Source: Hericium rajendrae (taxonomy: Eukaryota; Basidiomycota; Agaricomycetes; Russulales; Hericiaceae). From it: a stretch of DNA of 64,000 nt. Positions 46,541-58,046 of this stretch are shown here, in pieces. Position 1 is the first letter of the stretch. The number at the start of each line of letters is the position of its first letter. The translations under genes were made by a program, and so were the position numbers. Below the pieces are notes generated by a model that did no database searches, was not told the DNA's origin, and saw only the letters and a program-made list of their open reading frames with translations. Location of the stretch: assembly GCA_033439255.1 (NCBI GenBank), contig CM065888.1:1798001-1862000 (forward strand), read 5' to 3'.

Positions 46541-46645
46541 ACTTCAAAACCGAGTTTTGCTTATGTAAGCAATGCCTTAACGGCTGTTAAGGTGTTTGCT
46601 CAGGTTCAATTCCACCTCTGACCATTTTGTTTTTTCTTGTGTTTT
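46541..46645 (+). repeat. Third B-box head, without tandem body
   Basis: A small hairpin CCTTAACGGCTGTTAAGG (46,573-46,590) is followed by the B-box GGTTCAATTCC (46,603-46,613) and a T-run (TTTTGTTTTTT) that could stop RNA polymerase III. The 158-bp body is absent. Confidence 0.45.
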
Positions 46646-46719
46646 AATTTATAATAAATGTGTTTAATGCTTGACAAGTAAAACTTATGTGTATTGACAT
46701 CTGAGAAATTAAAATTTTA

Positions 46720-46960
46720 TATAGTCTAGTGTTCATTTATATGTCCTATCATAATGCTATTAGATCTGTCATCATCTATGTAGCTATCTTTCTCAACTAT
46801 ATAAGGCTATGAGGCCTATCATAGCTTATGTAGCAGTAGTTAGACACTATATAGTGCTATATATTTCTAAGGGGCAGCTATAGCTGCTATATAAATTCAC
46901 TGGCTTGCTATGGTCCCTATGGTCCTTATGATCCCTACAGTAAGTGAGATATGAATACTA
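46720..46960. repeat. GCTATAG-rich dispersed repeat
   Basis: Degenerate TATAGCTATG units as at 38,930-39,165 and 49,635-49,930. Confidence 0.45.
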
Positions 46961-47039
46961 TTATTACTACCTTAGAAGTCAATTAAGTACAAAAAAAATC
47001 AATTATATTTAATGTGGCTAGTAGTACAATCAATTACAC

Positions 47040-48505
47040 TACTAATATGAACAACGCATGCCACACAGACAAGCGCGCTCAAGTGCATCAGGCGCGGCGG
47101 GCGTGCGGAGCACAGGAGTTGTGCGTGCAGCACAGCAGGCCTATCCGCGAGGCGCTGGGCCTGTGCATGAGGCACTGGCCTATCCGTGAGGTGCTAGGTC
47201 TGTGCGTGAGGCACGAGAAGCGCCGGGGCTGTGCGCACTGGCATCGGGCTGTGGCGGGCTCATATGCAAGACACGGGGTATGCGCGAGGCACAGCGGGGC
47301 ACGGCGGTGGGTGTGCTCAAGTCGCCGGGGTGTGGTAGGCCTAAGCGTAAAGCACAGCAGGCATGGGTGACACGTCGGGGTCCGGTGGCCACGCACAAGG
47401 CACGCCAGATGTTGCACAGGGCATGAGGCTCCTGCTGGCTCGTGCATGAGATATTGCGGGCACAGCGGCATTGTACACAGTGTGGCATCGTCCGCGAGGT
47501 GCAGCAGGTGTCCGCAGGATATGGTGGGTGTCTGCGGGATACGACAGGCATCGCGGGCCCGGGGGATGCCGTGGGAGGTGTGAGCGAGGCGTGGAGGACG
47601 TGAGCAAGACGTGGGGGATGTGAGCAAGGCGCGGGGGATGTGAGCGAGGCACGGGGGGCGTGAGTGAGGCACGAGGGGCATGAGTGGGGCACAGGGGGCA
47701 TAGGCGAGAGTGTAGAGGATGTGGGCGAGGTGTGGGAGCATGGACAAGGCACGGGGTGCATGCACGGGGTGCTGGACTGCTGCGGGCCCATACGTGAGGT
47801 ACGGCGGGCATCCTCTGGGTGCTGGCTTGTATGCGGGGTGTGGCAGGTGCAGCGGGGCGTGGCGGGCATGTGTGAGGCATCAGGCTCGTGCGTTACGCAG
47901 AGGCCTGCGTAGAGGCTCTGGGGCCTGCATGTGAGCACGCCTTGCATGGCCACGCATGACGTGCATGTGTGCGTGTACTGGCTGATGTGCCCGTGCATGA
48001 CCATGGCCATCCGCCAGCTGTGTGTGCACTGGCACACCTGGCCCGTGTGCGAAGGGGCATGCATTGTCCGGTGGTTTGTGGAGGTGATGTTGGGAGACGA
48101 GGAGTCAATGAGGGAGGGGTGGCAGCGAGGAATGGCAGTGAGGGAGGCCTGCAAGGGCAAAAGGTGGCAAGAGTATCACTCAAATGAGCGATACTCTCTG
48201 AGTTAGTACAAAAAAAAACATATAGAGGTTTTTTTTACTCACCTGCGGGGCCCTTGGCATCCCGCTACCCTCCTTCGGTGTTCGGTTTGATGGGAGAGGA
48301 CAGACAGAAGGGAGGAGGAGAGGGAGAGGTAAGTAGTGGTGGTCGAAGCTCGAGTTGAACATTCAAACTTCGACATGCATTCAGCCACCGAACGCGCACG
48401 AGTTTGAATGTCTTGAGCTTAGCAAATAAAATAAAATAGCCACAAATCCAAGAAAAAGACGTTGTGTACAATTTACCAATATAATTTGATTGCATGAGCT
48501 AACTA
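47040..48505. repeat. Divergent-promoter repeat, copy 3, body and intron part
   Basis: A GC-rich minisatellite-like body (GTGAGGCACGGGGG units, 47,060-47,900) is followed by a hairpin GAGTATCACTCA...TGAGCGATACTC (48,170-48,195), an intron on the minus strand (48,194-48,242, GTGAGT...CTAAC) and the leader part to 48,505, where a CATCAG end begins. The body gives a long biased minus-strand frame (47,180-48,160) that is compositional rather than a recognised protein. Confidence 0.55.
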
Positions 48506-48926
48506 CATCAGTAAACTAGCATTTGTCTGAATGGTGTCTGACTTTGTCTAATCTGATCTGATTCTGTCTGGTTCTGTCTGGTCCAGATGATCAGACAATC
48601 AGACCACTTGGGGAAAGTGGGCCGATGCTTCACACGGCAAGACGATTCCTTTTTTTTTATTAGTTACATTTAACTTAGAAGAAGAGGGGTGATGCTTCAC
48701 ATAACAAGATGATTTTTTTCAATTGTTAGTTATATTTTAAATAGTGCATAAATGAGTAAAGTCTTACTGGTCAGATTGATTATAAATTGTGGCTCAACTA
48801 CATAGCAGCTATAGCACTATAAAACTAGGCATAGCATTGGCTAGCAGCTATGTAAATTTTACATTTTTGAGATGGCTGCACATCTATGCTCATCTATGCT
48901 GCTACACTGTTAAGTTATATATACTA
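48506..48926. other. CATCAG fragment, CCGATGC repeat and GCTATAG repeat
   Basis: 48,506-48,605 is a TCTGA-rich fragment starting CATCAGTAAAC. 48,606-48,660 resembles the start of the SINE-like unit at 31,873. 48,790-48,910 is GCTATAG-like. Confidence 0.4.
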
Positions 48927-49336
48927 CATCAGGAACCTTAACAATTTTCTGATGGGTCTGACAGTGTCTGACAGTACTCGTGCAAGTCAAATCAGATGCA
49001 TCAGACAGTATCAGATAGCTGTTAGTTAAATCAGACAGCATCAGACTCTATCAGACAATATCAGCTAAATAGACATGCAGACGCTGTAGAGATTGCTCAG
49101 ACTGCTCTCAGATTTGTGAAAATAGCAAATATTAGAAATTCTATTATGATATATAATTAGAGATGGATAACTCCTATAGTGAACAATAGGTGTCCACTCT
49201 TAAATGTATAAGCTAAATCAGATGTGATCATTTGAAAAGTGGCTGCAGACAGATCAGACTCTATGAGCTCTATCAGATACTGTCAGACACTGTTAGACAC
49301 TGCAAATCAATCAGAAAATTGTCAAGGTTCCTGATG
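48927..49336. mobile_element. CATCAGG MITE, 410 bp
   Basis: Ends CATCAGGAACCTTAACAAT and ATTGTCAAGGTTCCTGATG, flanked by TA on both sides. TCAGA-rich, related to the 382-bp element at 36,050. Confidence 0.85.
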
Positions 49337-49929
49337 TACTGTATCAATACGGTCGTAGGCTCATAAACTTTGGCTGTGACAAGATTTTGAAAATTCCAAA
49401 AATCTGAAAGAATATTCTGGGCATATAAAAAATAGGCTCACAGGTCCTTGTGACCTGTGACCTGAGCCTTCGACTATATTGGTACAGTATATAACACTAT
49501 TATCAGAGTCATAGCATCATTGGTTGAAAGTTTAGTACAAAGAAAACTCATTTTTTGGACATACAAAATTGACTTTTTTAAACATTTAATTCAATGTTTT
49601 TGAGTGTAAAAGTTGATTCTACATGTAATATATCCATCTGAAAAATTTAACAGTGGTATATAGCACTATGTAGCCTATATAGCTCTGATAGGGCCATAGC
49701 AGTCTCCTTTTCTACATAGCACTCTATAGCAGCAAGACAATCTATATAGAGCTATCATAGCACTCTATAGCAGTAAGACAATCTATACAGGACTATCATA
49801 GCTATCATGGGATAAGGTAGTAACTATCATAGTCATCATAGTTATTTGTTATAAGATGATAACTATTATAACTGTCATAACATATGATGATTATTATAGC
49901 TATATTAGCTATATGGTATATCCTTAGTA

Positions 49930-50800
49930 TCATATTATATGCAGCTAGTTAGACTATTATTGACTCTATATCATCTTTACCAACAATGTTACTCAAAAGA
50001 TGCTAATTATAAGACATCTCAGATATTCAATATGATACACTATAAGATATGGTAAGACTGTAAGATAAAGACAAGATAAGATAAAAGATAAGATAAAGAT
50101 AAAACTTACTGTCAAGATAAGAAAAAGCGAAAATGATCTACAAAAGAAGTCAACAAATCAGTATCACAAAATAAAATAAAAACATAAGGCTTACCTAAGG
50201 AAATAAAAGCGAAAATGAAGTCTATGAAGAACGTTAGGGTTAAAAACAATCAAACAAAATAACATCAGGAAGGTTGACAACTTTCTGCTAGACCTGCGAG
50301 TAATCTGAGAGCATCTGAGAGCATCTGATTGACCTGCAGATTTTCTGATCTTGTCTGACAAATAAATCAGACACTCTCAGATAAGATCAGAAAATTTGCA
50401 GGTCAATCAGATGCTCTTAGATGCTCTCAGATTGCTCGCAGGTCTAGCAGAAAGTTGTCAACCTTCCTGATGAACAACATACCAAAGAAAATAAAAATGC
50501 AAAAATGCAAAGGCTATAGAAAAAAACATAAGGTTAGATACAATAAAACAAGAATACAACATATCAAACATAAGAAGATTAAAGCAAAAGGGAAGAGAGT
50601 GACGAGAGACGAGAGATGGTGGTGGTAGGGAAGAGAGAGAGCAAGCGCGTCACGCACGCCTTATATAGACATAGCAAGCGCCAAATGTGAGTGACGTGAC
50701 TCGGCCCGGGTGCTGCCGGAATGCTGCATCAGAGACTAAGGTGGCAGACATCATTAAGTTTGTGTTGCTGCCTGGTAGCCTGTAGTACAGTAGCTAGGTA
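49930..50800 (-). repeat. Divergent-promoter repeat, copy 3, TATA/micro-exon part
   Basis: Minus-strand relative of 37,725-38,395: promoter zone with CCGGGTGCTGCCGG, a TATATAAGGC box near 50,672-50,681, a CT-rich leader, and micro-exons around ATTTTCGCTTTT (near 50,120-50,150 and 50,195-50,225) bordered by TAG and GTAAG. A 210-bp MITE is inserted. Confidence 0.5.
50263..50472. mobile_element. CATCAGG MITE, 210 bp
   Basis: Near-perfect palindrome with ends CATCAGGAAGGTTGACAACT and inverse, flanked by AA on both sides. The smallest complete member of the set. Confidence 0.9.
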
Positions 50801-52850
50801 CATCAGTAAACCTCAAATTGTCTGACTTGTCTGAGATTTGCCTGAAATGTATCTGATTTTGCTTGATTTTGCTTAAATATAAGTTGTTAGATAGTCAGAC
50901 ATTCCTACAGGTGTCTATTGTCCAGACATCATCAGACTATATCAGAAAAAATTATCTGATATCAGACAAATATCTGACTCTCAGACCAAAAGTCTGACGT
51001 CAGAATAAAATCTGACTCTCAGATTAGAAGTCTGATATCAGACAATGTCTGAAATCAGAGCATGTCTGACATCAGATATCAAAGTCTGATATCAGACATG
51101 TGTTCTGATTTCAGACTTGGTCTGATATTAGCAATTTATCTGAAGTATCAGAACAGTCCTGATTTTGGTCTGATTTCAGACAGAGTGTCTGAAATCAGAC
51201 AGGTTTATTTTTCAGTCAACACATTGGAACATCAGTTCATATTCCGAAGTCAGACTTGAGTCAGACATCAATTCTATCAACAGATCTTAGATGAAACACA
51301 TCAGACCAGGTTAACCTCCAACCTCAGAATAAGGCAAACTAGCTAGGTTACAAATATATGAGTAATCTAATAGAGGCATGCCAGGGATGTAAAAGCTTCT
51401 GCACACAGTCAGATAGCTGAATACAACAATCATAGTGATGTAGAGTGTGCACAAAGCTGCAGGGCCTAGGTGTGTTAGCATGAGTCAAAAATAAGCCTGC
51501 CACCAAAAACAAGCCCACCTGATCAGAAGAGGAAAACCAGGGGATGCAGATTAGAGTATACCTTGTCAACAAAGTCAGCCAGTTAGAAGTACACCACACA
51601 CCTCACAGGTCGGCATCAGTAATCTTCAAATTTTCTGATTGGTCTGTAAATGGTCTGTAAATGGTCTGATTTTGTCTGATTGTTGCTATCAGACAATCAG
51701 ACAAATCATGTAGGTCCCCTTTTTTCAGACCACTTCAGATCATATCAGAAAAAAACTGTCTGATATCAGAACAAAATCTGATAACTTCAGACATATTTTA
51801 ATACTATCAGACAATCTTTTATATCATCAGATAATCTCTAACAATATCAGAAAATATTTGAAGTTGTCAGACAATCTCTTTTACTATTTAACAGTCTCTT
51901 ATATAATGAGAAAATCTCTTTTACAATGAGACAATGTCTTATACTATTAGACAATCTCTCATACTATCAGACAATCTCTTATACTATCAGATATTATCTG
52001 ATAGTATCAGAAAATCTTTAAAAGGATCAAACATTGTTTAAAGTTCTCAGATAATTTCTGCTATTATCTGAGATTGTCTAACAACTTTAACTATTTTCTG
52101 ATACTATTAAAATTTGTCTGACATTATTAGAGAATGTTTGAAGTAACCAGCCTTTGTTCAGAAGTTTAAAAGTTATCAGAATCAGAGTTTGCATTCATAT
52201 TCAGCTTGATTTAGATGAGTCATGTCAATCAAACATCTCAAAATTTTACTGAACAAAGATCAGACAGTATCAGATATTTATCAGAACATATGAAACTTAT
52301 CAGATGCTATTCAGATACATTGCATTTTATATCAAGTACAAATCAGTCAATCAGATTGAAATCAGAAGAATTCAATTCTGTATTCAGAATATCCAAAAGG
52401 TCTTCAGCTCAAAATCAGACCTTTTGAAGCAGTATTCAGACATTCAAAATCACACCAGATTATCAAAACCACTGCATTCTAAAATTATGCAGGTAAAACA
52501 ACTAAAACGCCCAATGCAGCACAAACCCAAAAAAGTAAGCCATAGATGAATGGAAATTAACAGTAAAAGTAAAGCATTAAAGTCATTAAAATGTCAAATA
52601 TATCAGAAAAGAGAATCTAATTCAGAAGTCAGATCAGATCAAATATCAGACAAGTTAAAACATACCCAGACAAAATTCAGATGCATCAGATTCTATTCAG
52701 AAGAGAAAATCAAAGTCAGAAATTAGCTCAGATCAAAGTCAAATAAAAGACAAACTCAGATAGAATTCAGAGAATTCAAATTCTGTTCAGAATCATATTA
52801 GCAAAATTTTGACAATGAAAATACAAATACAAACTATGTAGGGTATCAGT
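50801..52850. repeat. TCTGA/TCAGA-rich left subterminal region
   Basis: About 2 kb in which TCTGA, TCAGA and short variants (ATCAGACAATCTCTTAT) recur every 10-30 bases. 51,300-51,610 is a break of ordinary sequence. No gene. Confidence 0.65.
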
Positions 52851-52878
52851 TCTAGACTCTAAAAAAAATCAAGTCAGA

Positions 52879-55800
52879 TTACAAGGCAAAAAGATGAAAA
52901 AAATACACAAACTCTTCATCTTCACTCATAAAATCCAATAGCCCTGTCCTACGACGTCCACCAGCATCCAAATTATCACCTTCAGTCTCAGGATGAGTCT
53001 TAGCCCTAGACAAGCTAGCCTTCTGAGCAAGCTCCATAATGGCCTCCCACTTCTGATCTGAAAGGGCATCAATAGCCTTCATATAGTGACGAGAAGCTGC
53101 TCCCCAATTGGCAGAGCTAAATCTAGGATCTTCAAGGACACTTTTGGGAGCCTCTCCTACAGGCAAGAGCAAAAATAAGGCACGCTCCACCTACACAAAG
53201 TTAGCAACAACAAAGAAAAAAATAAGAAGAACTCACAGCCACTATGGCTAAGCAGAGAGCAGCCTTAGGCAATAGATTTGTCCTAGAATTAACAGGAAGA
53301 AAAGCAAGAGGAGACAGATGAGCAAAAGCAAGGGTGTTGATAATCATAGGATTCTTGAACATCCCAGAATGCTCCTATAAGAGACTTGTTAACAAGAGAA
53401 ATTATGATAAGAAGGAAACATACTGGATCTTGACCTGAGACCTTTTTAAAGGTCTGAAACACGAAGGGATATGTCCCACTATCGACATCAGCCTCATCAT
53501 CCCGAGGTCGTGTAGGACGCTCAGGTTCACGTCCAAGCAAGAAGCGAACACAAGCAAGATTCCGATCCTGCTCGTGCTTCTCACCCTTCTTGAACTCCTT
53601 CAGAGCTATCTCGTGCTGCGGCAAGTACTTGGTAACGACCTTCTCAGCGATAGGAGCAAAAGACCTCCTCCATTCGTAGGTACGTTGTCTGACCTGCATA
53701 AAAATTGTCAACAACAAGAAGGACACAGGTACAAGCACTTACCAAACGGAAGGCACCATCTCCTTTTGCAGCAAAGGTGTAGGGCTCGTCAGGGAAGCAG
53801 TGATCAAAAAGCTCTTGCACATGGTCCACTACGCCTGGGAAGTGGAAAGGGTCAGGAAAGGTGCCGCACTTGTCGCGCCACAGCGGAATGAACCAGTTGG
53901 TCCATTTTGATTTTTCGACGGGTGCATCATCATTGCTAGTACGATGGCGACCAGGTGTTGACTGATTGTCGACATCCAGCCCACCATCGGACTCGTCCTA
54001 AAAGAGATAAGTAGTGGACAAAAATAAAACAAATAATACACACCGTCATAGCAGACAATGTACGGCTCTAAGACAAGAATCTCAATCAGTAACAGTAGAT
54101 AACGAAAGATGAAAATATGATACCATTTTGCGTGCACCCGGCGTACGAGCAGCTGATGGAGTCTTCAAGCTTGATGGAGTGTTGGACTTGGATAAGGCCT
54201 TCGAGCTTGACGGCGTGCGGGGCGGGCGTGTCTGCTTCTTGATAGATGGCACAGACAGCGCGAGTGTTGCGGTGGCTTCGGGCTCGATATCGGATCCAAT
54301 CTTGCTTGCATCGTCCTGTTCGTCTTGTGCACTTTGCTCGCCTTGCTCATCGTGCTTGTCTTGTTCGTCGTGCTCGTCTTGTTCGTCATGCTCATCTTGC
54401 TCGTCTTGCCTGTCTTGCATGCCTTGCGTTCCGTACTCAACGTACCTGTCCCACTCAATATCGGATTCCGTCTTGCTCTCTTCGTCACCATCCTTGTCAC
54501 CTTGTCCTCCCATCTCCATCCCCATCTCACCATCCTGCTCATATTCATCTTCGGGATCCATCTCGTACTCGAGGACACGGCCGTCGGGGCCAGCTTCCTC
54601 GTCTTGCCATTCCGCATCAGTTTCGAGCTCGCCAGTCGCCGGTTGTGCAACACCCTTCGCGTTGGACTTCAAGAATTCCGTGGCCTTAGCAGCAGTCGTA
54701 TCCGGGCTGTCCCAGTCCGAATCTGTTGCGCCGCCAATCTCGGCAGGTACGTCGTCTTGATCTGCTTTGCTGGTACTAGGCTCAGGGGTAGGCATGGGGC
54801 GGGGAGGCGGAGTATTAGGAAAAGAAGCTTTCTATGTAGATATAGCTAGTCAGACCATTGTGACAAGGCAAATAAATACTACGTACCTGTTTCCCAGCAG
54901 CCTTCTTCGACATTGTCATCTGCTTCTGTGCAAACGTTCCGGAGGTATTCTGAAACAACACCAGACCATTAGTTAGCAAAGAACCGATGAAATGAGCAAT
55001 CAAAATACATACCTCGAACTTCTGTTGAGCCATGGGTTTCATCTGCAACAATGCGCAAATCCGACATATGAAACCAGAGCAGTTAGCAAATGAAACACGA
55101 ATGAAGCAAAATGAACAAGCAGAACACGTACCTGGGGTTTCTGAGAGGATCCCCCCGAAGATCTTGAGGCCTGATTATCTTCGGAGGGGCCTTTGGCCTG
55201 TAAGGCAGTGTGGGACATGAGGGGTGAGACGACGAAGATAGTTAGCACACGAAACATTTGAAAATGCGAGATACGACGTACCCGCAGTTTCTGAGAGCTT
55301 GAGGCCTGGACACCTGGGGCCGGAGTTTTGGCCTGTAAGAGGGTGCGAAATACGGGTAGTGAGACAAAGAAAGAAGTCAGCACACAAAACGTTCGGAAAT
55401 GCAAGAATACGGACGTACCTTTGTCTTTCCGGATGAACCGGGGGCCTTAGTGACCTTATGGGTGACTTCCACGATATTCTGGATCTACAGAACGAGATAG
55501 AGGAAATGTGACCAAGGAAAAGATGTGAGAAGACCTCACAAGAGATAAAACAACGACGTACCTTCAATCGTGGCTCGGCTCGTACGGACGCCGCCTCCAA
55601 CGTGTCGTCTTCACCCTCTGAATCGTCTGCCTCCGAATTACGGGCCAACACTTGTTGCTTGATGTTCTTACGACCTCTGGACTTCGCTTGCGTGGAACGT
55701 GTGCCGGATGTCGGTTTGGGATCGTCGGAAGGTCGAGGTGTGGCCGAGCCCGAAGTCTTCGAGGCCCCCGGCAGTTTGGACTGCCAGTCTGGACGAATGC

Positions 55801-57289
55801 CGCGAGGTCTAAGAGGTAAAGTCGTTAGCATAGCAGATACAAGGCACAGAGTTAGTAAAGCAGATAAAAAGTACAGTATTTAGACCGCAACGGTGAACGT
55901 GCGGGATGTACAAAGCGTGAGATAAGACGTGCCAGACGTGCGCGTGAACCAACCAGATACGGGTGCTCGTTAATTATCGAAAGAGGAAGTCTTGCTTACC
56001 TTTCATCAGATACCTCTCCGTCTTGAGCTTGAAAGCTAACCTTCTTGCTCCTACCGTTGGCCTTCGACACCTTCCTAGCATCCTCCTCATCGTCTCGCTC
56101 GCTGTCACCTTCGTTCCCTTCATCCTTTTCGTACATCCAACCCTCTTCGCCCTCTTCCGCCTCAACCTCGACGTGCGCGTCTTCGACCTCCGGAATCGGG
56201 CCACGATCGTCACGATCAGACACGATCTGGCGTTTCTTGGTGCCAGTCTTCGGACCTTTGCGGCGCTGCGTTGCGTTGGCTGGTTCGGGATCTTCACGAT
56301 CAACGCGATCGGATTTTCGAGACGGTGTGGAGTGCAACAGTAAGGTGAGTATCAAAGATCCTCCCGCATTGATTAAAAAAACTCACGATTGACTTTCGTT
56401 GGCTCTTGTGCCAGCCGTTCATCCCCTACACCTACGCCCGACTTACGACGTTTTCGACCTTCCTCCGGTATAGTTTCTTCGGCGTCAGCATTCCCTTCCG
56501 TGCGTTCACGCTTTCCTGTCGACTTTCCGGGGGCAGCAATCACGACCTCCGGCTTTAGACGAGAGGTTTGTCGAGGTTTCGACGTGGTTATCGAAGACTT
56601 CGAAGGGTTTACTTTACGTGCATTCGGTGAGTGCCCTTCTGCCGTCAGACGTGCAATATCGACTTACCTGCTGTACCTGTAGGTTTACCTACGGCGTTAG
56701 GAGCTGACACTCGACGATTCGAGTTTGCTGTCGAAGACCCTGCTGCGAGGTGAGTACTCTCCTACTGTCAGGTGTGCGATATCGACTTACCTGCCGTGCC
56801 CATAGGTTCATCTGCGGGATTAGAGGCCGACGCTCGACGTTTCGAGTTTGCGGCTGAAGACCCTGCTACTTTGCAATGTGAGTACACTTTCACTGTCAGG
56901 CCCATGTTATCGACTTACCTGCCATGCTCGTAGCCTTGTCCACGACGTTGGGAACGGAGACTCGACGCTTCGACTTAGTCGAAGGCTCGCCTTATTCGCG
57001 TGTCCGTGTGCAGCGTGAGTACCCTCCCTTCATAGACGATTGATATTATTGACTTACCTCCCACCGTGGCAGACCGACTTGTCACCAATTCAGCATCGTC
57101 GGCCTCGTTGCGCGCACGTTGCTTTTTGCGAGCAGGAGTTGCTGCTGCCTTCGCGGTGGCCTCGTCAGTCACCTGGTCCTCACGCCGCCGTTTCGTGGCT
57201 GCGGCTGTTTCTGCACCCAAAGATCCTAGGTGAGTGTTCGTATTCTTGGCCTTTGAAGTCTGCTGACGGGTCCTCGGTCGCGTATCCAT
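52879..57289 (-). CDS. Many-exon accessory protein of the transposon
   Basis: Starts MDTRPRTRQQTSKAKNTNT at 57,289. The N-terminal two thirds are charged and disordered: KRRR and RKKQR basic patches, three repeated small exons (56,668-56,994), acidic stretches (EDAHVEVEAEEGEEG), and a DEQDEHDEQ repeat near 54,330-54,420. The C-terminal part is globular: KWTNWFIPLWRDKCGTFPDP, VDHVQELFDHCFPDEPYTFA, RTYEWRRSFAPIAEKVVTKY, SGTYPFVFQTFKKVSGQ, FKNPMIINTLAFAH and LPKAALCLAIVAVERALFLL, ending at 52,879. That pattern resembles the basidiomycete DUF6532 group, a tentative call. More than 15 small introns. It lies head to head with the transposase inside the TCTGA flanks, so a role in transposition or target/chromatin binding is inferred. 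No clear lesion seen. Confidence 0.5.
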
Positions 57290-58046
57290 AGGAAAGAGGG
57301 ACGGGACTGAGCCAGAGGTGAAGTCGCAAGACAGCGGACAGAGCTCGGGTACGACTTGTCGCCAAATAGCTGCTGTGTCCTCACGTGATCCCATTGCCTT
57401 CGTCTCCCTCGCGTTCATCTTGCCCACCTGTTTGGACCCCTCGATAACCCAGCTCATCTTATAACTGTGTCTCTGGACAGCATTCACTGCCTCCCCACTC
57501 TATCTGCTTCAGGCCCTGCACAACATCTTTTACTCCCTGCCTCTGTCTGCCTCGGGCTGCATAGGCCTTGACTACTCGCTTGTGCTCCGTTATCAATATC
57601 TGCATTGCCTATCTACTTGGCGCTCCTTGTGCCGTGTGCTGCTCTTGTTATATCTACTCGGAGCTCCTTGTACGCTGTTTTTTCGATCGAGCTTGCTTGC
57701 TTGTGCCTCATCATAGCTCTTCTGAGTCCTTGTGCTGCCTATATTGTGTCCGCTACTTGCTTCTGCCTTGTGCATGCCCATTCATTTACCCGTGCTCTTG
57801 TACTGTCTTTGAGCCAATCTGGTTGATCTTGAGTCTACACATCTGCTACCAGGTCTACTATCACTTGACTAAGTTGACTTTGTATATTGGGACCTCTACA
57901 ACTTATTGATTGAATACACTTGCATGCTACGAGATTATCTGTGACTTTTGAGGGCATTATATCAAGGCCCTTGCACATATCTTTTGTGGCCTCTAAATTT
58001 TGTGTTGATATACACAACACGTGTTATTCTGTTGATTGCTCTTATC
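57290..58046. promoter_or_regulatory. Shared divergent promoter, accessory gene and transposase
   Basis: 757 bp between two start codons facing away from each other. It contains a small internal duplication (TACTTGGCGCTCCTTGT / TACTCGGAGCTCCTTGT). No long gene. It lacks the TCTGA density of the flanks. Confidence 0.5.

Noticed and set aside
47180-48160. 326-aa minus-strand open frame in the GC-rich body of repeat copy 3
   Set aside because: It is made of short repeated words rich in Pro, His, Cys and Ser, open in several frames because of composition. No domain is visible and the other copies do not keep the frame.
50801-51615. Exact left end of the Plavaka-type element
   Set aside because: Two CATCAGTAA words are possible left ends, but neither has the TC flank seen after the right end, so I did not fix the boundary or claim a target duplication.
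54128-54849. 210- and 174-aa plus-strand frames rich in Ser/Cys and Leu/Val
   Set aside because: Antisense of the DEQDEHDEQ repeat of the accessory gene; low-complexity shadow.
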